From Poindextera sp036272595 (GTDB lineage Bacteria > Pseudomonadota > Alphaproteobacteria > Caulobacterales > Caulobacteraceae): 64,000 nucleotides of DNA. Location: contig DATAYM010000009.1 of the NCBI GenBank assembly GCA_036272595.1, positions 1 to 64,000 of the forward strand, given 5' to 3'. A program made the translations under genes and the position numbers. The notes below the pieces were generated by a model that was given only the letters and a program-made list of their open reading frames with translations, ran no database searches and had not been told where the DNA came from. Positions 11,754-19,175 of the stretch are shown piece after piece (the first letter of the stretch is position 1; each line of letters opens with the position of its first letter).

Positions 11754-13133
11754 TCAGACCATGGCCATGGCGCGGTCGTCGGCCTCGACCAGCGCGCGGC
11801 TCAACCCCGCCAGACCCTCCCGCAACGCCCCGAGGCTGGGCGCGGCGCCCAGGCAGACCCGCAGGCCGTGTTCGTCGCCGCCGGGAATGGCGGGGGTCGA
11901 GGGCGCGGTGACCTCGACCCCGTTGCGCAGCGCCCGGGCGGCGATGCGCTCGGCGTCCAGTTCGCTCAGCGGCATCCACAGGTGGGTGGCGGCGCGGTTC
12001 AGCGGTTGTTCCACGGCCGCGCCCAGGGCCGCCAGCGCCGCCTCGGTTCGGGTGGTGAGCTCGGCGCGGTGGGCGGCGAGGATCTTCGCCGCCGTACCAT
12101 CCTCCAGCCATTGGGTGGCGACCAGGGCGCCGAGGCCCGGGGGCGAAAAGGCCACGGCCCTGAGCGCGTTCAGGCAGCGGTCGCGCCAGTCGCCGCCTTG
12201 CGGTGGCGCGCAGTAGCCGACGCGCAGGCCCGGCGCCAGGGCCTTGGAAAGACCGCTGACGTAGAAGACCCGCTCGGGCGCCAGCCTGGCCAGCGGCGGT
12301 AGGCCGAGTTCGGTTCCATAGGCGCTGTAGAGATCGTCCTCGACGATCATCAGCTCGCGCTGGCGGGCGACCTCGATGATGGCCTGGCGGCGCCCCAGGC
12401 TCATGATCCGGCCGGTCGGGTTCTGCATCGGCTGGAGGTAGGCGACGCGGGCGCCGCTCTCGACCGCGGCCCGCTCCAGGGCGTCGGGCGTCAGGCCCTC
12501 GGCGTCCATGGCGGCGGGGACCAGCCGATAGTCCATGTGCGTGGCCAAATTCCTGACGCCGGTGAAGCTGACCGCCTCGACGATCAGGCTGGCGCCGGGC
12601 CGGCAGGCGGCGCCGATGGCGACGGCGAAGGCCTGTTGCGCGCCGCTGGTCACCATCAGCTGGCGCCAGTCCAGGCCCGGCCAGTTGGCGATCTCGGCCA
12701 GCCAGGCGGCGGCGGCCCGGCGGTGGGGCTCGGCGCCCTGCAGGGGCGGGTAGCCGAGATGGTCGGAAAGGTCGCCGCGCAGGCGAAGGCGGCTCAGGGC
12801 CTCGGCCAGGCGGGCCCGGGCGGGCGCTTCGGGCGGCAGGTTGTTCGCCAGGTCGATCGGACCGGCCTGCTGGGCCTCCAACCGCTCGGCCGGACTGGCG
12901 ACGAAGCTGCCGCGGCCGACATGGGCGGTGACCAGGCCCATGGCCTCGGCCGCGGCATAGGCCCTCGTGACGGCGCCGACGCCGACGCCCAGCCGCTCGG
13001 CCAGCCGCCGGTGGGTCGGCAGGCGCGTCCCGGGCGCCAGCACGCCGCGTTCGATGTCCGCCTGCAGGGCCGAAGCGATCCACTCGTGGATATAGCCGTC
13101 GCCGGGCTCGATCTGTGGCCGCCAGTCGGTCAT
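11754..13133 (-). CDS. MocR-type regulator (GntR winged helix plus aminotransferase-like domain)
   Basis: A 459-residue fusion. Residues about 15-80 form a GntR winged helix (GTRLPTHRRLAERLGVGVGA). The rest is a fold-type I aminotransferase domain with NPTGR and the PLP-lysine region SGLSKALAPGLRVGY. Known MocR proteins use the aminotransferase domain as a PLP-dependent sensor, sometimes of PLP itself (PdxR). It diverges from a pdxJ homologue across 115 bases containing an ATATTGT/ACAATAT palindrome, which suggests that it controls B6 synthesis here. That function is inference. ATG at 13133 is preferred over an in-frame codon at 13184 that would swallow the operator. Confidence 0.88.
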   Translation of the reverse strand: MTDWRPQIEPGDGYIHEWIASALQADIERGVLAPGTRLPTHRRLAERLGVGVGAVTRAYAAAEAMGLVTAHVGRGSFVASPAERLEAQQAGPIDLANNLPPEAPARARLAEALSRLRLRGDLSDHLGYPPLQGAEPHRRAAAAWLAEIANWPGLDWRQLMVTSGAQQAFAVAIGAACRPGASLIVEAVSFTGVRNLATHMDYRLVPAAMDAEGLTPDALERAAVESGARVAYLQPMQNPTGRIMSLGRRQAIIEVARQRELMIVEDDLYSAYGTELGLPPLARLAPERVFYVSGLSKALAPGLRVGYCAPPQGGDWRDRCLNALRAVAFSPPGLGALVATQWLEDGTAAKILAAHRAELTTRTEAALAALGAAVEQPLNRAATHLWMPLSELDAERIAARALRNGVEVTAPSTPAIPGGDEHGLRVCLGAAPSLGALREGLAGLSRALVEADDRAMAMV

Positions 13134-13142
13134 GCGCACCTC

Positions 13143-13230
13143 ATATTGTGCCCGAGACAATATAGGCATTGACCTGGGCGTCAATATGCAGAATTTGGCA
13201 ACAATATCGGAATTGCTTCCAGATTGTCTC
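13143..13230. promoter_or_regulatory. Operator region between the MocR gene and pdxJ
   Basis: A perfect palindrome ATATTGT-N7-ACAATAT occupies 13143-13163, ten bases before the regulator's ATG. CAATAT recurs in direct orientation at 13158, 13182 and 13202, and ATTGTCTC (13223-13230) is the inverse of GAGACAAT (13154-13161). TTGACC at 13169 may be the -35 element for pdxJ. Direct and inverted repeats of this kind are typical MocR binding sites. Confidence 0.7.
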
Positions 13231-13248
13231 TATGCAGGAGGGCGCACA

Positions 13249-14046
13249 ATGGCGCTCGACAACGATCCGGAACTTGAGGTCGCCGCCGATCTTCGTGCGC
13301 GGCAAACCCGGCTGAGCGTCAACCTGAACAAGATCGCCTTGCTCAGGAACGCGCGCGGGACCGGAGTTCCCGGCGTCGCCGCGTTCGCACGCCGCGCCCT
13401 GGAGGCCGGCGCCGGCGGCCTGACCGCGCACCCGCGCCCGGACGGCCGCCACATTGTCGCCGATGACGTGCTCGAGCTGAGGGCGATCGTCTCCGGTCAG
13501 CCGGGCGCGGAGCTCAATATCGAGGGCCGCCCCACCGACGATTTCCTCGACCTGGTCGCCCGAGCCCGGCCGCACCAGTGCTCGCTGGTGCCCGACGCGC
13601 CCGGCGTGCTGACCTCGGACCGGGGCTGGGACCTGAGCCGCGAGTTCGCCGCCGTCGCCGAGGCCGTCGCGCGGCTGAAGGCGCTGGGCTGCCGCGCCAT
13701 CCTGTTCGTCGATCCGTCGCCCGAGGGCCTGGAGCTGGTCAGGGACGCGGGGGCGGACGGCGTCGAGATCCATACCGGCCGCTACGCCACGGCCTACCGG
13801 TCCGGCGATGCGACCGCGGCCCTGGCCGCCGTCCAGGCGACGGCGGCGCGTGCGGCCGCGCTCGGGCTGATGGTCAACGCCGGCCATGACCTGACCACCG
13901 AAAATCTGGCGCCGTTGCTGGCGACCTGCCGGTTCGACGAGGTGTCCATCGGCCATGAACTGGTCGCCGATGCGCTTTGGCTCGGCTTCGCGCCGACGGT
14001 GCGGACCTATCTGGCGGCGCTGAATCCAGCCTGGGAGGAAATCTGA
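13249..14046 (+). CDS. pdxJ: PdxJ-like pyridoxine 5'-phosphate synthase
   Basis: A 265-residue TIM-barrel protein. Conserved points include VNLNKIALLRNARG, TAHPRPDGRHI (matching E. coli His45 and the following Arg), NIEG (Glu72), PHQCSLVPD and NAGHDLT (His193), so the catalytic set looks intact. It resembles the branch in which NIDH is replaced by NxNK. PdxJ makes pyridoxine phosphate from deoxyxylulose phosphate and 3-amino-2-oxopropyl phosphate. ATG at 13249 follows AGGAGG by seven bases. An extra 20 residues precede the barrel. Whether it is the only pdxJ in the genome cannot be seen. Confidence 0.87.
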   Translation: MALDNDPELEVAADLRARQTRLSVNLNKIALLRNARGTGVPGVAAFARRALEAGAGGLTAHPRPDGRHIVADDVLELRAIVSGQPGAELNIEGRPTDDFLDLVARARPHQCSLVPDAPGVLTSDRGWDLSREFAAVAEAVARLKALGCRAILFVDPSPEGLELVRDAGADGVEIHTGRYATAYRSGDATAALAAVQATAARAAALGLMVNAGHDLTTENLAPLLATCRFDEVSIGHELVADALWLGFAPTVRTYLAALNPAWEEI

Positions 14047-14858
14047 TGCGTCAATGGACCGTCGACGCCTTCGCCTCGGCCCCGTTCACGGGCAATCCCG
14101 CCTGCGTGGTCGAACCGTTCGACGCCTGGCCGGACAGCGCCTGGATGCAGGCCCTGGCGGCGGAGAACAACCAGGGCCTGACCGCCTTCCTGCTCAGGAG
14201 CGCAGATCCGGCGCGTTTCGGCCTGCGCTGGATGACCCCGACCATGGAGGTTCCCCTGTGCGGCCACGCCACCCTGGCCTCTGGCCACGTCCTGCTCGAG
14301 GAGCTGGGCGTTTCGGCCGAGAGCCTGAGCTTCGACACCCGCTCCGGCGGGCTCGCCGTCCGCCGCGCCGGCGCGCGGCTGGAGCTGGACTTTCCCGCCT
14401 CGCCACCGCGGCGCGTGGCCGAGCCGGCGGGCCTGGCCGAGGCTCTCGGCGTCCGCCCTGTCGAGGTCTGGGCGGCGCAGTATTTGGTGGCGATCCTCGA
14501 GGACGAGGCCGCGGTGCGGGGCCTGACCCCCGACATCGCCGCCGTCGAAGCGATCTCCGGCGACGCCGTCGGCGGGCGCGGCAATGTGGGCGTCGCGGCG
14601 CTGGCGGACGCCGGCGCGGCCTTCGACGTGGTCGACCGGTTCTTCGCGCCGGGGTCGGGCATCCGCGAGGACCCGGCCACCGGCTCGTACCACTGCATCC
14701 TGGCGCCGCTGTTCGCGGACCGGCTCGGCAGGCCGCTGATCCGCTTCCACCAAGCCTATCCCGGCCGCGGCGGCGACATCGAGACCGAAACCGCCGCCGA
14801 CCGCGTGCTGCTACGCGGCGGGGCGGTCACGGTCCTGGAAAGCCGGTTAAGGCCATGA
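14046..14858 (+). CDS. PhzF-family isomerase/epimerase
   Basis: A 270-residue protein with the PhzF double hot-dog-like fold signatures: DAFASAPFTGNPACVV at the N-terminus, ENNQGLTAFL (containing the catalytic-type glutamate region), MEVPLCGHATLAS, and RGNVGVAAL with REDPATGSYHC in the second half. PhzF relatives isomerise small cyclic or amino-acid-like substrates, and most have no known role. The ATG overlaps the pdxJ stop (TGATG), so it is translationally coupled to pdxJ and may act on a B6-related compound. That link is inference from position. Confidence 0.87.
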   Translation: MRQWTVDAFASAPFTGNPACVVEPFDAWPDSAWMQALAAENNQGLTAFLLRSADPARFGLRWMTPTMEVPLCGHATLASGHVLLEELGVSAESLSFDTRSGGLAVRRAGARLELDFPASPPRRVAEPAGLAEALGVRPVEVWAAQYLVAILEDEAAVRGLTPDIAAVEAISGDAVGGRGNVGVAALADAGAAFDVVDRFFAPGSGIREDPATGSYHCILAPLFADRLGRPLIRFHQAYPGRGGDIETETAADRVLLRGGAVTVLESRLRP

Positions 14859-14900
14859 GGCGGCGGTTGTTACACAGAGTTCACTTCAGCGCCGGTGAGG

Positions 14901-14924
14901 CTGCTGCCACTTTGCTGGCAGCAG
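14901..14924. other. Perfect hairpin after phzF
   Basis: CTGCTGCCA (14901-14909) pairs with TGGCAGCAG (14916-14924) over a six-base loop. No T run follows. It lies between the phzF stop and the next gene and may protect the transcript end or act as a weak terminator. Confidence 0.45.
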
Positions 14925-14938
14925 GGCGGGCTTAGCGT

Positions 14939-15523
14939 ATGCGTTCAAGGGAGACACCGATCATGCCCGCGACCGTTCTGGACCGCCCGCCGCCAACGTC
15001 CCACGCCAGGGTCCTGGACGTCGAAGTCCTTGACGCCGAACCCCAAGGCGGCTGGGCCGGGCACGCCGCGGCGCCCGTGCGCCTGGCCCGCGAGGCCGAT
15101 TTCCGCCTGGGCGGGCTGAAGGTGCGGCCCTCCCTGTGCGAGGTCGAGGCGCACGGCCGCCGCCGCCGGCTGGAGCCGCGGGTGATGCAGGTGCTGGTCG
15201 CCCTGGCGCGGGCGGATGGCCGGGTGGTCTCCCGCGACGGACTGATCGAAAGCTGCTGGGGCGGCCGCATCGTCAGCGAGGACGCCATCAACCGCTGCAT
15301 CGGCAAGCTGCGCCGTCTGGCGGAAGCCTTCGACGGCGGCTACGCCATCGAGACCGTGCCGCGCATCGGCTATCGGCTGAACCGGCTCGGCCTGCGCGCC
15401 GAGCCGTCCGTCCGGCCCTGGCAGGACGGCCCCAGCCTGCGCGCGGCCCTGGCGCTGGGCGTCGCGGCGCTGCTGGTGCTGATCGGCCGCCGCTCGCCCA
15501 GCCAGGCGCTGCGCGGTCACTGA
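14939..15523 (+). CDS. Winged-helix transcriptional regulator with a C-terminal membrane helix
   Basis: A 194-residue protein. Residues about 55-150 match the OmpR/PhoB-type DNA-binding domain (Trans_reg_C), with ALARADGRVVSRDGLIESCW, SEDAINRCIGKLRR and the wing PRIGYRLNRLG. A hydrophobic helix follows near residues 165-180, so the DNA-binding domain would be held at the inner membrane as in CadC-like proteins, although almost nothing remains for a periplasmic sensor. There is no receiver domain. An ATG at 14963 is an alternative start. Targets are unknown. Confidence 0.78.
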   Translation: MRSRETPIMPATVLDRPPPTSHARVLDVEVLDAEPQGGWAGHAAAPVRLAREADFRLGGLKVRPSLCEVEAHGRRRRLEPRVMQVLVALARADGRVVSRDGLIESCWGGRIVSEDAINRCIGKLRRLAEAFDGGYAIETVPRIGYRLNRLGLRAEPSVRPWQDGPSLRAALALGVAALLVLIGRRSPSQALRGH

Positions 15524-15543
15524 ATGGCCGGACCGGAAACGCA

Positions 15544-15573
15544 GATGGGCTCGCCGCGAGCGGCGAGCCCATC
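15544..15573. terminator. Strong hairpin between convergent genes
   Basis: GATGGGCTCGCCG (15544-15556) and CGGCGAGCCCATC (15561-15573) form a perfect 13-base stem with a four-base loop. It separates the end of the winged-helix gene from the end of the small reverse-strand gene and could serve both. Neither side has a T run longer than two. Confidence 0.5.
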
Positions 15574-15595
15574 GCTTAAAGCCGGGCTGGGGAGA

Positions 15596-15730
15596 CTACC
15601 AGCACGAGCGGTGGTGATGGCGCCAGCCGCAATGCTGGTGATGATGCCACCCCCACGGGCGGGCGGAGGCCGAGCCGGCGGACAGGGCGAGCGCGCCCAG
15701 GACGAGCAGGGAAACGACGACTTTCTTCAT
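15596..15730 (-). CDS. Small secreted His/Trp-rich peptide
   Basis: A 44-residue open frame starting with MKKVVVSLLVLGALALSAGS, a textbook signal peptide with cleavage near SASA. The remaining 20 or so residues are dominated by His, Trp, Arg and two Cys (WGWHHHQHCGW and a HHHRSCW tail). A GAGGA lies seven or more bases before the ATG on the reverse strand. The composition suggests metal binding in the periplasm, but the family is not recognised and the function is unknown. It is too short for usual gene-length cut-offs. Confidence 0.65.
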   Translation of the reverse strand: MKKVVVSLLVLGALALSAGSASARPWGWHHHQHCGWRHHHRSCW

Positions 15731-15861
15731 GGAGACATTCCTCAAGGCTGTGGACGCGGCGCGGGGCGGCTTCAATCCCCGCTCCCGCCCGCGCTGAACC
15801 ATCAAACGCGAAGCTTGGCTAAAAGTCCCACCGAATAATTTCTCCGCCGGCGCCCAGGACA

Positions 15862-15927
15862 ATTCACTGGCGTTCGGCCCGGGTTCGTGTAGACACCGCG
15901 CCGGGCCACGCCCTCCCAACGGGGCGC
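15862..15927 (+). ncRNA. serC leader RNA (alphaproteobacterial serC motif)
   Basis: Upstream of serC, GGCCCGG (15876-15882) pairs with CCGGGCC (15901-15907) around the loop GTTCGTGTAGACACCGCG. A second hairpin follows at once, CGCCCT/GGGGCG (15909-15926). Two adjacent hairpins of this kind, with a GUUCGUGU segment in the first, match my memory of the serC leader motif found before serC in Alphaproteobacteria. It probably regulates serC expression. A covariance-model search (Rfam serC) would confirm it. Confidence 0.6.
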
Positions 15928-15954
15928 TGCTCATCTGCAAGGATGGGAGTTGAA

Positions 15955-17130
15955 ATGCATAATCTCGCCAAGCCGGCCATGCGCCCGGCTCGCCCCGAAT
16001 TCTCCTCAGGACCCACGGTCAAACACCCCGGTTGGCGGCTTGAAAACCTGCAAGCCGCGCCGCTCGGGCGTTCGCACCGGTCCAAGATCGGCAAGGGCCG
16101 CCTGAAGGAAGCCATCGACCGCACCCGCGAGGTGCTGGAGGTGCCGGACGATTTCCTGATCGGCGTCGTGCCGGCCTCGGACACCGGCGCCGTCGAGATG
16201 GCCATGTGGTCCATGCTCGGGCCGCTGCCCGTGCAGGTCGCCGCCTGGGAAAGCTTTTCCAAGGACTGGGTGGTCGACATCATCGACCAGCTGAAACTGC
16301 CGGACGCCGAGGCGCTGACCGCGCCGTTCGGCCAATTGCCGGACCTGAGCAAGGTGCGCCCCGACGCCGACCTTGTGTTCGCCTGGAACGGCACCACCTC
16401 CGGCGTGCGGGTGCCGAACGCCGACTTCATCTCCGCCGACCGCGCCGGCATCGTGATCTGCGACGCCACCAGCGCCGCCTTCGCCCAGCCGCTCGACTGG
16501 GCCAAGCTCGATGTGGTCACCTATTCCTGGCAGAAGGTGCTGGGCGGCGAGGCGGCCCACGGCATGCTGATCCTGTCGCCCCGCGCCGTGGCGCGGCTGG
16601 AAAGCTACAGCCCGCCCTGGGGACTGCCGAAGCTGTTCCGGATGACCAACAAGGGCAAGATCTCGAAGGATATCTTCGAGGGCTCGACCATCAACACCCC
16701 ATCGATGCTGTGCACCGAGGACTATCTCGACGCGCTGAAATGGGTCTCGTCCATCGGCGGCCTCTCGGCCATGTACGCCAGAGCCGACGAGAACGCCGCG
16801 GTCCTGACCCGCTGGGTGGAAAAGACCCCGTGGATCGACTTCCTGGCCGAGGATCCGAAGACCCGCTCCAACACCGGGGTGTGCCTGAAGATCGTCGACG
16901 CGCGCGTCACCGCCCTGCCCGCCGCCGGCCAGGCCGAATTCGCCAAGAAGCTGTCGGACCTGCTGGAAAAGGAGGGCGTCGCCCTCGACGCGGCCGCCTA
17001 TCGCGACGCGCCTCCGGGCCTGCGCATCTGGTGCGGCGGCGCAGTGGAGGCCTCGGACCTCGAGGCCCTCACCCCCTGGCTCGACTGGGCCTTCGCCACT
17101 GTCGCCGACGAGCTGCTGCAAGCGGCCTGA
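15955..17130 (+). CDS. serC: Phosphoserine aminotransferase
   Basis: A 391-residue fold-type IV-like/class V aminotransferase of the alphaproteobacterial SerC type. Landmarks are RPEFSSGPTVKHPGW, GVVPASDTGAVEMAMWS, CDATSAAFAQPLDWAKLD and the PLP-lysine segment YSWQKVLGGEAAHG near residue 190. It converts 3-phosphohydroxypyruvate to phosphoserine. ATG 15943 is an in-frame alternative; 15955 is better placed after GGGAG. serA follows, so the two first steps of serine synthesis form one unit behind the leader RNA. Confidence 0.95.
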   Translation: MHNLAKPAMRPARPEFSSGPTVKHPGWRLENLQAAPLGRSHRSKIGKGRLKEAIDRTREVLEVPDDFLIGVVPASDTGAVEMAMWSMLGPLPVQVAAWESFSKDWVVDIIDQLKLPDAEALTAPFGQLPDLSKVRPDADLVFAWNGTTSGVRVPNADFISADRAGIVICDATSAAFAQPLDWAKLDVVTYSWQKVLGGEAAHGMLILSPRAVARLESYSPPWGLPKLFRMTNKGKISKDIFEGSTINTPSMLCTEDYLDALKWVSSIGGLSAMYARADENAAVLTRWVEKTPWIDFLAEDPKTRSNTGVCLKIVDARVTALPAAGQAEFAKKLSDLLEKEGVALDAAAYRDAPPGLRIWCGGAVEASDLEALTPWLDWAFATVADELLQAA

Positions 17131-17138
17131 AGTGCTTT

Positions 17139-17207
17139 CGCCTCCTCCCCTGAGCGGGAGGAGGCGCATTTCCCCCCTTCATAGCCTTCCCCGCGCGCCG
17201 GGGAGGG
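17139..17207. other. Two hairpins between serC and serA
   Basis: CGCCTCCTCCC (17139-17149) and GGGAGGAGGCG (17156-17166) form a perfect 11-base stem. A second near-perfect stem, CCTTCCCCG / CGGGGAGGG (17185-17193 and 17199-17207), follows. They fill the 97-base gap and resemble short GC-rich dispersed palindromes. They could tune read-through from serC into serA. Confidence 0.55.
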
Positions 17208-17227
17208 AAAAGCCCATAGAAGCCCCC

Positions 17228-18805
17228 ATGCCCCCCCGCGTTCTCATCTCCGACCAGCTTTCCCCCGCCGCCATCGACATCTTCAAGGCGCGCGGGGTCG
17301 AGGCCGACGTCAAGACCGGCCTCGCCAAGGACGAACTGCTCAAGATCATCGGCGACTATGACGGCCTGGCCATCCGCTCGGCCACCAAGGCCGACAAGGA
17401 TGTGCTGGCCGCCGCCAAGCGCATGAAGGTGATCGGCCGCGCCGGCATCGGCGTCGACAACGTCGACATTCCGTCCGCCACCGCCGCCGGCATCGTGGTG
17501 ATGAACACCCCGTTCGGCAACTCGATCACCACCGCCGAGCACGCCATCGCCCTGATGTTCGCCCTGGCCCGCCAGCTGCCCCAGGCCGACGTCTCCACCC
17601 AGGCCGGCAAGTGGGAAAAGAACCGCTTCATGGGCGTGGAGCTGTTCGCCAAGACCCTGGGCCTGATCGGCGCCGGCAATATCGGCTCCATCGTCGCCGA
17701 CCGCGCCAATGGGCTGAAGATGAAGGTGGTCGCCTACGATCCCTTCCTGTCGCCGGAACGGGCGGTGGAGATCGGGGTGGAAAAGGTCGAGCTGGACGAG
17801 CTTCTGGCCCGCGCCGACATCATCACCCTGCACACCCCGATGACCGACAAGACCCGCGGCATCCTGGGCGCGGAAAACCTCGCCAAGGCGAAGAAGGGCG
17901 TCCTGATCATCAACTGCGCCCGCGGCGGGCTGGTCGACGAGCAGGCCCTGCGCGAGGGGCTGGATTCGGGCCATATCGGCGGCGCGGCCTTCGACGTCTT
18001 CGTCACCGAGCCGGCCAAGGAAAACCCGCTGTTCGGCGCGCCGAACTTCATCGCCACCCCGCACCTGGGCGCCTCGACCAACGAGGCGCAGGAGAATGTC
18101 GCCCTGCAGGTGGCCGAGCAGATGAGCGACTACCTGCTCACCGGCGCGGTCTCCAACGCCCTGAACAGCCCCTCGGTGACGGCGGACGAGGCTCCGAAGC
18201 TGAAGCCCTTCGTGACGCTGGCGGAAAAGCTGGGCGCCTTCGCCGGCCAGATGGTCGATGTCGGCGTGAAGGCCATCGACATCGCCTATGAGGGCGAGGT
18301 CGCCTCGATCAACGTCAAGCCGCTGACGGCCACCGCCCTTGCCGGGCTGCTCCGGCCCATGCTGTCGGAGGTCAACATGGTCTCCGCCCCGGCGGTGGCG
18401 AAGGAGCGGGGGATCACGATTTCGGAGTCCCGCCAGGACGACTCGCCGGTGTTCGACAGCCTGATGCGCATCACCGTCACCACCGAGCTCGGCAAGCGCT
18501 CCTTCGCCGGCACCCTGGTCGGCGGCGCGCCGCGGGTGGTCGAGGTCAAGGGCATGGAGCTGGACGCGCCGTTCCAGCCGGCCATGCTCTATGTCAACAA
18601 CCTGGACAAGCCGGGCTTCATCGGCGCGCTCGGCGCGCTGCTCGGCGACGCGGGCGTCAACATCGCCACCTTCAACCTCGGCCGCCGCGACGCTGGCGAG
18701 GACGCCATCGCCCTGGTCGGGGTGGATTCAGCGCCGGACCAGGCGCTGCTGGACCAGGTCAAGGCCCTGCCGCACGTCAAGGAAGCCCGCGCGCTCAGGT
18801 TCTAG
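17228..18805 (+). CDS. serA: D-3-phosphoglycerate dehydrogenase
   Basis: A 525-residue enzyme of the long SerA type: NAD-binding catalytic domain with GLIGAGNIGSIVADRA near residue 145, the intervening domain (about 320-450), and a C-terminal ACT domain with NNLDKPGFIGALGALLGDAG that commonly mediates serine feedback. It oxidises 3-phosphoglycerate, the first committed step to serine. ATG 17228 gives a start at the catalytic domain; no strong ribosome-binding site is visible. Its stop overlaps the stop of a reverse-strand remnant. Confidence 0.96.
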   Translation: MPPRVLISDQLSPAAIDIFKARGVEADVKTGLAKDELLKIIGDYDGLAIRSATKADKDVLAAAKRMKVIGRAGIGVDNVDIPSATAAGIVVMNTPFGNSITTAEHAIALMFALARQLPQADVSTQAGKWEKNRFMGVELFAKTLGLIGAGNIGSIVADRANGLKMKVVAYDPFLSPERAVEIGVEKVELDELLARADIITLHTPMTDKTRGILGAENLAKAKKGVLIINCARGGLVDEQALREGLDSGHIGGAAFDVFVTEPAKENPLFGAPNFIATPHLGASTNEAQENVALQVAEQMSDYLLTGAVSNALNSPSVTADEAPKLKPFVTLAEKLGAFAGQMVDVGVKAIDIAYEGEVASINVKPLTATALAGLLRPMLSEVNMVSAPAVAKERGITISESRQDDSPVFDSLMRITVTTELGKRSFAGTLVGGAPRVVEVKGMELDAPFQPAMLYVNNLDKPGFIGALGALLGDAGVNIATFNLGRRDAGEDAIALVGVDSAPDQALLDQVKALPHVKEARALRF

Positions 18806-19020
18806 CCGTCCGCCGCGACCGGCGTATAGATCACCAGCTTCAGGCCGGGGTCGTCATTGACCTGGAAGCTGGCGTGGTCGAAGGCGATCACGCCCCTGGC
18901 CGGATGGTGCAGCGTCTTGACGCCGGAGACGGCGCGGCGGACGTCGTGGCGCTCCCACCAGGCCGCGAATTCCGGGCAGCCGTCGCGCAGGCGGCGCAGC
19001 AGCGGGGCCGGCGCGGTCTC
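18802..19020 (-). pseudogene. Remnant of an MmyB-like XRE regulator, C-terminal part
   Basis: On the reverse strand, upstream of a TAG overlapping the serA stop, the frame reads LRRLRDGCPEFAAWWERHDV and then HHPARGVIAFDHASFQV and LKLVIYTPVAADG. This is the end of the ligand-binding domain found in MmyB-like helix-turn-helix regulators. No HTH, start codon or ribosome-binding site is present upstream, where the sequence changes into the alcohol dehydrogenase remnant. It is therefore a truncated gene. Confidence 0.6.
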
Positions 19021-19024
19021 GGAC

Positions 19025-19155
19025 TGATCGACCTTCGGCAGTTCGATATGACCGAGTTCCCGCTGGACGACGCCAACGCGGGATCGCCCACGCCGCCGCC
19101 AACGCCGGCCCGCGCCCGCTCACGGTGCTGCGGCCCGACCGGGGCGGCGCGGGCG
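19025..19155 (+). pseudogene. Remnant of a zinc-type alcohol dehydrogenase, C-terminus, frameshifted
   Basis: The forward frame reads IDLRQFDMTEFPLDDANA and, after a one-base shift at about 19080, IAHAAANAGPRPLTVLRPDR. Together these look like the C-terminal end of a medium-chain alcohol dehydrogenase. There is no N-terminal part in the window. With the neighbouring remnant it fills the otherwise gene-free stretch 18806-19175, which I read as the scar of a deletion that joined two broken genes. Confidence 0.5.
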
Positions 19156-19175
19156 GTCAGCCAGGGCGGGTCTAG

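Noticed and set aside
17139..17207. A Rho-independent terminator after serC
   Set aside because: The stems are strong but neither is followed by a T tract, and serA continues in the same direction, so they were listed only as hairpins.
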